DNA of 64,000 nucleotides from F23-D06 sp045132055 (GCA_045132055.1 JBGURP010000027.1:1-64000), one strand, 5' to 3'. Positions 52,591-61,497 are shown, numbered from the stretch's first letter. The notes: a model not told the origin generated them from the letters alone. A program made the numbers and translations.

Positions 52591-52680
52591 AGTTTAGAGT
52601 TTAGAGTTGAGAGTTTATAGTTTAGAGCATATTGTTTAATGATTTTTCCTCTAATCTCTATTCTCTAATCTATAATCGAT
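52591..52680 (+). repeat. Heptamer-type simple repeats (TTTAGAG / TCTCTAA)
   Basis: Repeated TTTAGAG units on one side and TCTCTAA units on the other. Similar runs occur at 30280-30305, 41552-41590 and 46076-46092. Confidence 0.7.
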
Positions 52681-52685
52681 CAATA

Positions 52686-52709
52686 GGGCGCCCCAAAACG
52701 CCCTTTTTT
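52686..52709 (+). terminator. Rho-independent terminator
   Basis: GGGCG (52686-52690) and CGCCC (52699-52703) followed by six T, downstream of the DPM1-like gene. Confidence 0.7.
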
Positions 52710-52788
52710 CATGTCCACATACTTCTATTTAACATAATATAAATTATCGGACAAATATTTCAACAATTATTTAAATGCGATAATACAC

Positions 52789-52817
52789 GTAGAGTCGCAA
52801 TGCATTGGCGTCTCTAC
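52789..52817. repeat. GTAGAGACG palindrome, copy 4
   Basis: A 29-base palindrome from GTAGAG to CTCTAC with centre AATGCATT, in the spacer just beyond the 3' end of tgt. Confidence 0.75.
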
Positions 52818-52846
52818 AATGGTAATTGATAAAACGAAACGGAAAA

Positions 52847-53980
52847 TTACAACCGTCTGGATATCTTCGGGAGAATCTCGTTTTTCCAGGTTGCGAACGT
52901 TCCGTCGAGAATTTTCTTCCTGGCGGTCTGTACGAGATCCAGATAAAAATGCAGATTGTGGATGCTGCCGATCATCGGGCCGAGAATTTCGTCAGAAACG
53001 TACAAATGACGCAGATATGCGCGCGTGTATTCGCGGTCAGCAAAAAGCTCGCTGTCGGCGTCAATCGGTGTGAAATCGTTTTTCCATTTCTCGTTGCGCA
53101 TGTTCAGCATGCCTTCCCATGTGAAAATCATGCCGTTGCGGCCGTTGCGCGTGGGCATCACGCAATCGAACATATCCACGCCTAATGCGATATTCTCAAT
53201 GATATTGGCAGGCGTGCCAACACCCATCAGGTATCTGGGCTTATTTTTGGGCAAGACCTGGCAGCAGAGGTCTGCAATTTCGTACATTTGCTCCACGGGC
53301 TCCCCTACCGCTACCCCACCAATGGCGATTCCGTCGGGGTTCACAGAGTCGCAATACTCAGCCGATTTGATGCGCAAATCGTGATAAATGCCGCCCTGCA
53401 CTATCGGGAAAAGCGTCTGCTCATAGCCGTAGTACGGTTCCGTCTCCTCGAGCCGTTTCACACAGCGTTTCAGCCACTTGAAGGTCGTTTCCATAGACTT
53501 CTTGGCATAATTGTACTCGCAGGGATACGGAATGCATTCGTCGAAGGCCATGATGATGTCGGCCCCGATAGCGCGCTCGATGTCCATGACGCTCTCTGGG
53601 CTGAACAGGTGGCGAGAGCCGTCGATGTGTGATTGGAACCACACACCCTCCTCTGGATTGATCTTGCGCCGATGGCTCAGTGAGAAGACCTGAAACCCGC
53701 CACTATCCGTGAGAATGGGCCGGTCCCAGCCATTGAACTTGTGCAATCCTCCGGCGTTCCGGAGCACCTCGCAGCCGGGCCGCAGGTACAAGTGGTATGT
53801 ATTTCCCAAAATGATCTGGGCCTTGATATGTTCTTTCAAATCCTTGATGTGGACAGCCTTCACCGTGCCCAATGTGCCCACTGGCATGAATATGGGCGTC
53901 TCAATCTCTCCGTGCGCCGTGGTGATCACACCGGCACGTGCGTGACTCTTAGGGTCTTCCTTATTGATTATAAACTGCAT
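52847..53980 (-). CDS. tgt: Queuine tRNA-ribosyltransferase
   Basis: A 377-residue TGT. Substrate and catalytic segments are kept: LTDSGGFQVFSL (general base Asp), the GGVAVGEP loop, and the nucleophile Asp in MFDCVMPTRNGRNG. It exchanges guanine-34 for a queuine precursor in GUN tRNAs. The usual C-x-C-x-x-C zinc site before YLRHL is replaced by DADSELFADREYTRAYLRHL without cysteine. The frame is open to 54010, but a -7 box at 54000-54007 makes the ATG at 53980 (MQFIINKEDP) the start. Confidence 0.93.
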   Translation of the reverse strand: MQFIINKEDPKSHARAGVITTAHGEIETPIFMPVGTLGTVKAVHIKDLKEHIKAQIILGNTYHLYLRPGCEVLRNAGGLHKFNGWDRPILTDSGGFQVFSLSHRRKINPEEGVWFQSHIDGSRHLFSPESVMDIERAIGADIIMAFDECIPYPCEYNYAKKSMETTFKWLKRCVKRLEETEPYYGYEQTLFPIVQGGIYHDLRIKSAEYCDSVNPDGIAIGGVAVGEPVEQMYEIADLCCQVLPKNKPRYLMGVGTPANIIENIALGVDMFDCVMPTRNGRNGMIFTWEGMLNMRNEKWKNDFTPIDADSELFADREYTRAYLRHLYVSDEILGPMIGSIHNLHFYLDLVQTARKKILDGTFATWKNEILPKISRRL

Positions 53981-53999
53981 TTTGTTGATAAATAGAGTG

Positions 54000-54007
54000 C
54001 AAAAATA
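54000..54007 (-). promoter_or_regulatory. Bacteroidota -7 promoter box of tgt
   Basis: TATTTTTG on the minus strand, 19 bases upstream of the tgt ATG. Confidence 0.5.
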
Positions 54008-54030
54008 CATCTTTTATCTCATCAAAAACA

Positions 54031-54038
54031 TACTTTTG
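54031..54038 (+). promoter_or_regulatory. Bacteroidota -7 promoter box
   Basis: TACTTTTG, 29 bases upstream of the GT2 glycosyltransferase ATG, divergent from tgt. Confidence 0.5.
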
Positions 54039-54067
54039 CCAAGAAATTATTAACCTACCATTTACCT

Positions 54068-55198
54068 ATGTTGGAAGACAAGCTATCTTTCACAGTATTA
54101 GTTGTTTTCGGCTCCATCACCCTACTCCAACTAATCTATTACTACGTCCTCTACGCGCGGTTTTCCTTCTCGAGGAAGAAGAAAGCTGTCGCCATGCAGC
54201 AGGTTCCGGTCTCCATTATCGTGGTGATTAAGGATGCCGCCAACTCTTTGCTGAAGTTCCTGCCGCGCATCATGAGCCAGCAATACTCCCAATTCGAGCT
54301 TGTCATCGTGAACGACCACTCGCACGATCTTTCCGAACTTCTCGTGAAGGAATACCAAAGCCAGTACAGCAACATCAAGCTGGTGAATCTTGACAGTGCC
54401 GTGAGCACCATCCGCGGCAACAAGTTCGCCCTTTCCATGGGGATCCGATGTGCCACTTACGAACATTTGCTTTTCACAGATGTGGAATGCTCCCCCACTT
54501 CCACGCATTGGCTGGAAAAGATGGCCGAGAATTTCGTTTCCCAGAAACAGATAGTACTGGGATATAGTTCATACGATAAGCGAAATAGCCTGTTTAACAG
54601 ATTATTACATTTCGACAACCTGCATAACGCCATCCAGTACTTCTCGTTGGCCATGTGCCGTTCCACCTACCGTGGCGACCTGAAAAACATCGCCTTCACC
54701 AAGACGCTGTTTTACGACCAGCAGGGTTTCGCCTCCCACAACCATCTCAGCTGCGGCGAAGAGGACATTTTCGTCTCCAGAGCTTCCAATAAGCAAAACA
54801 CAGCAGTGGAATTTTCCCAGGAGGCTTTCACCATCCTGCACAACAAAGTGCCTTACAGCTATTGGAAAGACCACAAGATGGGACTGTACTACACCCGCCA
54901 CATGAACACGATGAAGAACCGTTTCCTGCTTGGTCTCTATGCCATTGTCAACCTGCTATTTTACGCCGCCTTGGCAATTGCCATCCTGGCGACCCTGCAC
55001 AACCAGATATTCCTGTTCATTGTGCTCGGCATCGCGGCACTGAGAGTGCTGAGCCAGTATCTCGTTTACGGCTTCGCCGCCCGCAAACTCAACGAAAAGC
55101 AGGTTATCCCGTTCCTCTTGCTTTACGATATCCTCTTTGCGGTCATGAACCCGCTATATTATATGTCAGCCCAAATCTACCGTCATAAATTCAGATAA
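54068..55198 (+). CDS. Membrane-bound family 2 glycosyltransferase
   Basis: A 376-residue GT2 protein with one N-terminal hydrophobic segment (about 9-29). The GT-A domain shows VSIIVVIKDAANSLLKFLP, LVIVNDHSHDL, GNKFALSMGI and the metal-site TDVEC. Two or three C-terminal hydrophobic segments follow (about 290-335 and 350-370). The acceptor is unknown; cell-surface polysaccharide or lipid glycosylation is likely. Its stop overlaps the start of the ECF sigma factor by one base (TAATG). Confidence 0.88.
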   Translation: MLEDKLSFTVLVVFGSITLLQLIYYYVLYARFSFSRKKKAVAMQQVPVSIIVVIKDAANSLLKFLPRIMSQQYSQFELVIVNDHSHDLSELLVKEYQSQYSNIKLVNLDSAVSTIRGNKFALSMGIRCATYEHLLFTDVECSPTSTHWLEKMAENFVSQKQIVLGYSSYDKRNSLFNRLLHFDNLHNAIQYFSLAMCRSTYRGDLKNIAFTKTLFYDQQGFASHNHLSCGEEDIFVSRASNKQNTAVEFSQEAFTILHNKVPYSYWKDHKMGLYYTRHMNTMKNRFLLGLYAIVNLLFYAALAIAILATLHNQIFLFIVLGIAALRVLSQYLVYGFAARKLNEKQVIPFLLLYDILFAVMNPLYYMSAQIYRHKFR

Positions 55199-55806
55199 TG
55201 GAGAATCCCTGCACCACCGAGAAAGCCAAACGCGACTATGTCCTTCTGCGGCAAGCCCTGGATCACAACGACCAGAAGGCTTACGCCGAGCTGATGAAGC
55301 TCTATCGCGACAGCATCTACTTCATCCTGATGAAGATCGTGAAGAACAGTGATGATGCTGAGGATCTGACGTTGGAAACATTCGGCAAAGCGTTCAAATA
55401 TCTGGACAAATACTCCCCGCAATACGCCTTCTCCACCTGGCTGTTCCGTATCGCCGTCAACAACAGCATCGATTTCATTCGGCACAAAAACAACTCGCCG
55501 CAATGCGTGGACAACGAGTCGCTGAACATGGAGCAAGAGCAACTCATCGAGCACTCGCAATCGGAGGTGACGCCCACGCCCGAGGAGCACATCATGGACA
55601 AGCAGCGCGTGGAGATGCTTCGCTGCGCTGTCAGCCAGCTGCCCGACAAATACCGCAAGGTGGTGGAACTTCGCTATTACGAGGAGCTGTCCTACGAAGA
55701 AATTGCAGAAAGACTCAATCTTACCCTATCCAATGTGAAAATACAGTTGCTGCGTGCCAAGAACATGCTCTCCCAGCTGATGGTAAATGTAAGATATACC
55801 ATTTAA
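55198..55806 (+). CDS. ECF-family RNA polymerase sigma factor
   Basis: A 202-residue ECF sigma factor. Region 2 has YRDSIYFILMKIVKNSDDAEDLTLETFGKAF in two parts and FSTWLFRIAVNNSIDFIRHK. An acidic linker is followed by region 4 with LPDKYRKVVELRYYEELSYEEIAERLNLTLSNVK in two parts. No anti-sigma gene follows. It is coupled to the glycosyltransferase upstream by a one-base overlap. Confidence 0.93.
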   Translation: MENPCTTEKAKRDYVLLRQALDHNDQKAYAELMKLYRDSIYFILMKIVKNSDDAEDLTLETFGKAFKYLDKYSPQYAFSTWLFRIAVNNSIDFIRHKNNSPQCVDNESLNMEQEQLIEHSQSEVTPTPEEHIMDKQRVEMLRCAVSQLPDKYRKVVELRYYEELSYEEIAERLNLTLSNVKIQLLRAKNMLSQLMVNVRYTI

Positions 55807-55815
55807 AGAAAAATG

Positions 55816-55823
55816 TATTTTTG
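55816..55823 (+). promoter_or_regulatory. Bacteroidota -7 promoter box
   Basis: TATTTTTG, 21 bases upstream of the acyl-CoA ligase ATG at 55845. Confidence 0.55.
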
Positions 55824-55844
55824 CAGCCCAAATTCATTGGCAAA

Positions 55845-57605
55845 ATGGAAGTAACCCGACTATTTGACATACTTGAGCGAGACTTGAAGGAGTTTCCCAA
55901 GGAAGATGCCCTTTGCGGCAAAGAGAACGGAATCTGGATCAAGCATAGCACCAAGGACTATGTAGATAAGGTCAACAGCATATCCTACGGCCTGATGCAG
56001 TTAGGCATCAAGAAAGGCGACTGTATCGCCACCATCACACCCAACCGCCCGGAATGGAACTTCCTGGACATGGCCATCATGCAGATCGGAGCCATTCACG
56101 TGGCAATCTACCCTACCATCAGCGAGGCCGACTACCGTTATATCCTCAATCATGCGGACGTGAAGCTCATCTTTGTTTCCGGTTGGGAACTTCTGCGCAA
56201 GATCAACAACATCATCGAGGGCATTCCCTCGCTGACCGACAAGGTCTATACCTTCCGTAACCTGCGCGGATACCGTCACTTGAACGAGCTGATTGAGATC
56301 GGCCGCGCCAACCCGAGTCCGGAATATCTCCAGCAAATCAAAGACAGCATCCTGCCTGACGACGTGGTCTCCATCGTCTATACCTCCGGAACCACCGGCA
56401 ACCCGAAGGGCGTGATGCTCACACACCGCAATTTTCTCACCAACATTTACGGAGTACTCCCCATCATTCCAGTGAAAAACAACAACCGGATTCTGAGTTA
56501 TCTGCCGTTGTGTCACGTATATGAGCGCATGATGAACTACACGTGGCAATACTTGGGAATGCCCATTTATTACAACGAAAACCTGGCCAAAATACAGGAA
56601 GAGATGGTCGAGGTGCAACCCGACATTTTCACCACGGTGCCGCGACTTTTGGAGAAAGTTTATGATAAAATATTGGCCAAGGGACGAAAATTGAGCGGTG
56701 CCAAGCGCAAGATTTTCTTCTGGGCCAATGATATTGCTTTGGATTTTGACTTTAACAAGAGCAAATCCTATTACAGAAAGCTGAAGCTGGCTCGCAAACT
56801 GGTGCTCAACCAATGGTACAAAGCGTTGGGCGGCAATCTGGACGTGATCGTCACGGGCGGCGCTGCCATCCAGCCCATGATTTCCAAGGTGTTCTGGGCC
56901 ATGGGCGTGCGCGTGGTGGAAGGCTACGGTACTACGGAGTCCGCCCCTGTTATCGCCGTTAGCGACTTCTTCAAGGGCGGACTGGAGTTCGGCACAGCCG
57001 GACACGTGCTTCCGGGCACGCAGGTGCGCATCGCGGAAGACGGCGAGATCCTCACACGCGGCAATCATGTGATGAAGGGATACTACAAGGCTCCCGACCT
57101 TACCGCCGAAGCCATCGACAAGGATGGCTGGCTGCACACCGGCGATCTCGGCAAACTCACGCCTGAAGGAAGACTCAAGATTACAGGAAGAAAGAAGGAG
57201 ATGTTCAAGACTGCTTTCGGTAAATATGTGGTTCCCACTATTTTGGAAAACAAGGTGTCGGAGGATTCCTTGGTGGACAACATCATGGTGGTGGGCGAAA
57301 ACAAGCAATTTGCCGCCGCCCTTATCGTGCCCAACTTCGCTGACCTGCGTTCCTGGTGCCAGAACAAAAACATAAACTACACCACCAACGAAGAGATGGT
57401 ACAGCATCCGGAGGTGATCAAGAAGTTCAAGAAGATCATTGACTACTACAATACACAGTTCGGAGAGACCGAGAAAATCAAGCGTTTCATCCTGATCGGC
57501 TATGAATGGTCCATCCAAACCGGCGAGCTCACCCCTACCCTCAAGCTCAAGCGCAACGTGCTGCTGAAGAAGTACGAGGAGCAGATTGAGAAACTGTTTG
57601 CATAG
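55845..57605 (+). CDS. Long-chain acyl-CoA ligase (AMP-forming)
   Basis: A 586-residue AMP-binding enzyme of the long-chain FACS type. P-loop-like VYTSGTTGNPKGVMLTH lies near residue 180; LSYLPLCHVYERM, VEGYGTTESAPV (A5) and WLHTGDLGKLTPEGRLKITGRKKE (A7/A8, in parts) follow. It activates fatty acids with ATP and CoA. The frame is open far upstream through the sigma gene, but the -7 box and the family start (MEVTRLFDILERDL) fix the ATG at 55845. Confidence 0.94.
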   Translation: MEVTRLFDILERDLKEFPKEDALCGKENGIWIKHSTKDYVDKVNSISYGLMQLGIKKGDCIATITPNRPEWNFLDMAIMQIGAIHVAIYPTISEADYRYILNHADVKLIFVSGWELLRKINNIIEGIPSLTDKVYTFRNLRGYRHLNELIEIGRANPSPEYLQQIKDSILPDDVVSIVYTSGTTGNPKGVMLTHRNFLTNIYGVLPIIPVKNNNRILSYLPLCHVYERMMNYTWQYLGMPIYYNENLAKIQEEMVEVQPDIFTTVPRLLEKVYDKILAKGRKLSGAKRKIFFWANDIALDFDFNKSKSYYRKLKLARKLVLNQWYKALGGNLDVIVTGGAAIQPMISKVFWAMGVRVVEGYGTTESAPVIAVSDFFKGGLEFGTAGHVLPGTQVRIAEDGEILTRGNHVMKGYYKAPDLTAEAIDKDGWLHTGDLGKLTPEGRLKITGRKKEMFKTAFGKYVVPTILENKVSEDSLVDNIMVVGENKQFAAALIVPNFADLRSWCQNKNINYTTNEEMVQHPEVIKKFKKIIDYYNTQFGETEKIKRFILIGYEWSIQTGELTPTLKLKRNVLLKKYEEQIEKLFA

Positions 57606-57618
57606 GCCAAATTTTCCC

Positions 57619-57626
57619 TACCTTTG
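57619..57626 (+). promoter_or_regulatory. Bacteroidota -7 promoter box of cysS
   Basis: TACCTTTG, 32 bases upstream of the cysS ATG. Confidence 0.55.
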
Positions 57627-57658
57627 CACCCTGATTATAGAAATAAAACAACACGAAT

Positions 57659-59149
57659 ATGACCCCTACCGACAACAAAGGCAAAGTTTTATTATTCAAC
57701 ACGTTATCCAAGAGAAAAGAACTGCTCACCCCGATCGTTCCCGACCATGTGGGTTTGTATGTGTGCGGTCCGACCGTCTATGGAGAACCCCACCTGGGTC
57801 ACGCCCGCCCGGCAGTGACCTTCGACCTCGTGTTCCGCTATCTCACGCATATCGGCTACAAAGTGCGCTATGTGCGCAACATCACCGATGTGGGCCATCT
57901 GGAGCACGACGCCGACGAAGGGGAGGACAAAATCGCCAAGAAGGCCCGTTTGGAACAGTTGGAACCGATGGAAGTGGCACAATACTACATGGATAGCTAC
58001 CACAAGGCCATGGACGCCCTCAATGTGAAGGGCCCGTCCATTGAGCCGCGCGCATCCGGCCACATCATCGAGCAAATCGAGATGGTGCAGAAAATTCTGG
58101 AAAAGGGCTACGCCTACGAGTCGGAAGGTTCTGTTTATTTCGATGTGGAGAAGTTCGACAAGGACTTCGGCTACGGCAAGCTGTCGGGCCGCGTGCTGAG
58201 CGAACTGATGGCCAACACCCGCGAGCTGGACGGCCAGAGCGAGAAGCGCAACCCCGCCGATTTTGCCTTGTGGAAGAAGGCTGCGCCGGAGCACATCATG
58301 CGCTGGAACTCACCCTGGAGCCAAGGTTTCCCGGGCTGGCACATTGAGTGTACTGCCATGAGCACCAAGTATTTGGGCGAGCAATTCGACATCCACGGCG
58401 GTGGCATGGACCTGCTGTTCCCGCACCACGAGTCGGAGGTATGCCAGAGCACCGTGGCTAACGGCAAGAGCTCAGTCAAATACTGGATGCACAACAACAT
58501 GATTACCATCAACGGCCAGAAGATGGGCAAGTCGCTGGGCAACTTCATCACGCTCAACGAGTTCTTCACGGGCAACCACGAAATGCTCACGCAAGCCTAC
58601 TCGCCCATGACCATCCGTTTCTTCGTGCTGCAGGCCCACTACAGAGGCACTGTCGATTTCAGCAACGAGGCGCTGCAGTCGGCCGAAAAGGGCATGGAGA
58701 AGCTGTACGCCGCCGAGCGCCATCTGGACAAGCTGAAAGCCGGAGCACAGTCCACCGAGAAGATTGACGAATGGGTGGAACGTTGCTACGAAGCGATGAA
58801 CGACGACTTCAACAGCCCGAAGGTCATTGCCGAGCTCTTCGAGGCCTCCCGCATTATCAACGCCGTGAAAGACGGCCACGCCACCCTGACCGCCGAAGAC
58901 ATCGAGACGCTGAAGAAGTACTACCGCATCTTCTTCTTCGAAATCTTGGGCATGAAGCCGGAAACCGCCAATGTGGCCGACAAGTACAGCGAGGCCATGA
59001 ACAAGGTGATGGATCTGGTTTTGGCTATCCGTCAGGATGCGAAAGCGAACAAGAATTGGGCCATTTCCGACAAGATCCGCGACGACCTGAAGGCTGCCGG
59101 CATTGCCGTGAAGGACACCAAGGACGGTGCCGAATGGTCCATTGAATAA
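57659..59149 (+). CDS. cysS: Cysteinyl-tRNA synthetase
   Basis: A 496-residue class I synthetase: zinc/substrate start YVCGPTVYGEPHLGHARP with the HIGH-type HLGH, WHIECTAMSTKYLG, and HGGGMDLLFPHHE. The KMSKS loop is KMGKSLGNF. It charges tRNA-Cys. The length is typical for Bacteroidota. It is monocistronic, followed by the palindrome copy 5. Confidence 0.96.
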   Translation: MTPTDNKGKVLLFNTLSKRKELLTPIVPDHVGLYVCGPTVYGEPHLGHARPAVTFDLVFRYLTHIGYKVRYVRNITDVGHLEHDADEGEDKIAKKARLEQLEPMEVAQYYMDSYHKAMDALNVKGPSIEPRASGHIIEQIEMVQKILEKGYAYESEGSVYFDVEKFDKDFGYGKLSGRVLSELMANTRELDGQSEKRNPADFALWKKAAPEHIMRWNSPWSQGFPGWHIECTAMSTKYLGEQFDIHGGGMDLLFPHHESEVCQSTVANGKSSVKYWMHNNMITINGQKMGKSLGNFITLNEFFTGNHEMLTQAYSPMTIRFFVLQAHYRGTVDFSNEALQSAEKGMEKLYAAERHLDKLKAGAQSTEKIDEWVERCYEAMNDDFNSPKVIAELFEASRIINAVKDGHATLTAEDIETLKKYYRIFFFEILGMKPETANVADKYSEAMNKVMDLVLAIRQDAKANKNWAISDKIRDDLKAAGIAVKDTKDGAEWSIE

Positions 59150-59170
59150 TGAATTCCGATAATTATTTGT

Positions 59171-59200
59171 TGTAGAGACGTGCCATGGCGCGTCTCTACA
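59171..59200. repeat. GTAGAGACG palindrome, copy 5
   Basis: A 30-base palindrome from TGTAGAGACG to CGTCTCTACA with centre GCCATGGC. It directly abuts the -7 box of the next gene. Confidence 0.85.
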
Positions 59201-59209
59201 TTTTTTTTG

Positions 59210-59217
59210 TACCTTTG
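59210..59217 (+). promoter_or_regulatory. Bacteroidota -7 promoter box
   Basis: TACCTTTG, 6 bases before the ATG at 59224, implying a very short leader. Confidence 0.5.
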
Positions 59218-59223
59218 CGCACT

Positions 59224-61038
59224 ATGTCTGCAGGCAAACATTTTTTACCGATCACCAAAAAGGAACTGGATTATCTGGGGTGGGATTATGTGGATGTCAT
59301 CCTTGTGAGCGGCGACGCGTATGTAGATCATCCCTCGTTTGCGGCGGCGGTGATCGGGCGTGTGCTCGAGCGCGAGGGCCTGCGGGTGGCCATCCTGCCG
59401 CAGCCCAACTGGCAGGACGACCTGCGCGATTTCAAGAAATTGGGAAAACCGCGGCTATTTTTCGGGGTTACCTCCGGCAATATGGACTCCATGGTGAACC
59501 ACTACACCGCCAACAAGCGCCTGCGCAGCGACGACGCGTACACCGCCGGAGGTGTGGCAGGCTTCCGTCCCGATTACGCCACCACTGTCTATTCGCAAAT
59601 CTTGCGCAAGATATACCCCGATGTACCCATCGTTATCGGCGGCATCGAGGCCTCCATGCGCCGCCTGTCGCATTACGACTATTGGAGTAACAAGCTGATG
59701 CCCACGATTTTGCAAGACAGCCAGGCCGACGTTTTAGTGTATGGCATGGGCGAGCGGCCCATTGTGGCGTTGGCGGAGCTGTTTCGCAAACCCGACTGGC
59801 GCGGGCACCTGCACGAATGCAGGCAAATTGCCTATTTTGACCCTCAAATCGACCAATATACCGAGCAGAATCCCATTTTATTGCATTCGTATCAGGCGGA
59901 ATTGAAGGACAAGCGCAAATACGGGGAGAATTTCGTGAAATTCGAGACGGAATCCAACAAGCGGGAGCAGCGGATGTTGATACAGCCGTATGGTGACCGC
60001 TATCTGGTGGTGCAGCCCCCCTACCCTGTGGCCACGGAGGCCGAGATGGACAGTTTCGCGCTCTTCGACCGGATGATGAACGCGCCGCACCCCAAGTATC
60101 TGAAGCGGGGCGCCATTCCGGCGTTTGAGATGATCAAGAACTCCGTCACCATCCACCGCGGGTGCTTCGGCGGGTGCAGTTTCTGCGCCATCGCCGCGCA
60201 TCAGGGCAAGCAGATTGCCTCGCGGTCAAACGAGTCCATCATGGCAGAGGTGCGCGATTTGGTGCACCGCGACTACTTCAAGGGGCACATCAGCGATTTG
60301 GGCGGCCCGTCGGCCAACATGTTCCGGCTTGGCGGCAAGGATTTGGAGAAGTGCAAGCACTGTCCGCGCCCCTCGTGCCTCACCCCGAAAATATGCCCTA
60401 ATTTGAGACTCGACCACAAGCCGATCACGGAGTTGTACCGCCAAGTCGATAGCTTGCCGGAGGTGAAGCATGTCACCATCGGCAGCGGCATCCGTTATGA
60501 GATGTTGCTGGCCGAGAACCGGGAAACGGACCTGAAGTACGGGTTGAGTGAATACTTGCATCAGATTGTAAACAAGCATGTTTCAGGAAGACTGAAAGTG
60601 GCGCCGGAGCACACCGACCCTGAGGTGTTGCGGTTGATGCGCAAGCCGGGATTCGACCAGTTCCTCATTTTCTTGGAGAAGTTCAACCGTGAGAACCAAA
60701 AGTGTGGCAAGAACCAGCAGCTCATCCCCTACTTCATCTCCTCGCATCCGGGCTGCACCATCGAGAAGATGGCGGGGTTGTGCCAGCTCACGCAGAAGCA
60801 TCGTCTGATCACGGACCAGGTGCAGGACTTCACGCCCACGCCGATGACCTTTGCCACGGCCATGTACTATTTGGGGTACAATCCATACACGGGCGAGAAG
60901 GTACACAGCGCACAATCCGTGCAGGAGCGCCACGACCAGCACATCTTCTTCTTCCCCAGGATTCCGGAAAATCGCAAGAGGATTGCGCAGCTCACTTCCT
61001 CCCGAAGTCGGCGGGAATCTCGCCATAGTGGAAGATAG
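59224..61038 (+). CDS. YgiQ-family radical SAM protein
   Basis: A 604-residue YgiQ-type protein with an N-terminal cobalamin-binding-like region (YVDVILVSGDAYVDHPSFAAA). The radical SAM site is CFGGCSFC near residue 315, followed by HQGKQIASRS. A C-terminal DUF3362-like part carries CPRPSCLTPKICPN and KVAPEHTDPEVL. The reaction is unknown. The ATG at 59224 follows directly after the -7 box; an in-frame upstream start lies within palindrome copy 5 and is rejected. Confidence 0.92.
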   Translation: MSAGKHFLPITKKELDYLGWDYVDVILVSGDAYVDHPSFAAAVIGRVLEREGLRVAILPQPNWQDDLRDFKKLGKPRLFFGVTSGNMDSMVNHYTANKRLRSDDAYTAGGVAGFRPDYATTVYSQILRKIYPDVPIVIGGIEASMRRLSHYDYWSNKLMPTILQDSQADVLVYGMGERPIVALAELFRKPDWRGHLHECRQIAYFDPQIDQYTEQNPILLHSYQAELKDKRKYGENFVKFETESNKREQRMLIQPYGDRYLVVQPPYPVATEAEMDSFALFDRMMNAPHPKYLKRGAIPAFEMIKNSVTIHRGCFGGCSFCAIAAHQGKQIASRSNESIMAEVRDLVHRDYFKGHISDLGGPSANMFRLGGKDLEKCKHCPRPSCLTPKICPNLRLDHKPITELYRQVDSLPEVKHVTIGSGIRYEMLLAENRETDLKYGLSEYLHQIVNKHVSGRLKVAPEHTDPEVLRLMRKPGFDQFLIFLEKFNRENQKCGKNQQLIPYFISSHPGCTIEKMAGLCQLTQKHRLITDQVQDFTPTPMTFATAMYYLGYNPYTGEKVHSAQSVQERHDQHIFFFPRIPENRKRIAQLTSSRSRRESRHSGR

Positions 61039-61218
61039 GTTCATCATTGTAAATTATTTGGAACAAGTTTTTTTCATTTAAAAATCGTTATGATTTTTTA
61101 GATGGAACAATTTGATTATAAACTAATTCCGCCTGTTCACAACGGCAAATACTAATGATAGTAATGCAAAATAAACTAATGACAGCAAAGCAGCAAAAAC
61201 TAATAACAGCTGTAATTG
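61039..61218. other. Gene-free spacer before the Fic remnant
   Basis: AT-rich spacer with short loosely repeated ACTAATGA/ACTAATAA units. A 17-codon frame at 61102-61155 shows no recognised family. Confidence 0.4.
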
Positions 61219-61380
61219 CGCACTGCCCGCTTTGTAATGAACAGCCAGCTGGTGACTGCCGGCTACCCCTGGGTGGTGATCCCCGTGGAGCGTCGGGAGG
61301 AGTACCTGTCAGCATTAGAGCAAGCCAGTGTAGAGGGGAATATTGAGGGGTTTGTTGGGTTAGTTGGAAGGTTGATGTGA
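61219..61380 (+). pseudogene. Fic-domain protein, 5'-truncated remnant
   Basis: The frame ending in TGA at 61378-61380 reads RTARFVMNSQLVTAGYPW, then VVIPVERREEYLSALEQASV. This is the region right after the Fic catalytic motif HxFx(D/E)GNGR in full-length proteins (GNGRTARFLMN...). Only the final Arg of that motif survives. A stop codon precedes it at 61213, so no active AMP-transferase can be made. The remnant lies at the left edge of the AT-rich accessory patch, which suggests that an insertion or deletion removed the front of the gene. Confidence 0.75.
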
Positions 61381-61497
61381 ACAAATCATAGCAGATTCAT
61401 TTCGCATACAAAACAATAAAAATGAAAATATTTTTGTTAAATTCGTAGCTTTTTTACGAAAATATGATTTATTTCTCGATTGTATTAATATTTTTAT

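Noticed and set aside
52600..52680. Simple repeats considered as a CRISPR array
   Set aside because: Units are about 7 bases, without spacers of uniform length and without cas genes.
61102..61155. A 17-codon frame as a possible 5' piece of the Fic gene
   Set aside because: Its residues do not match a Fic N-terminus that I know, so it was not joined to the remnant.
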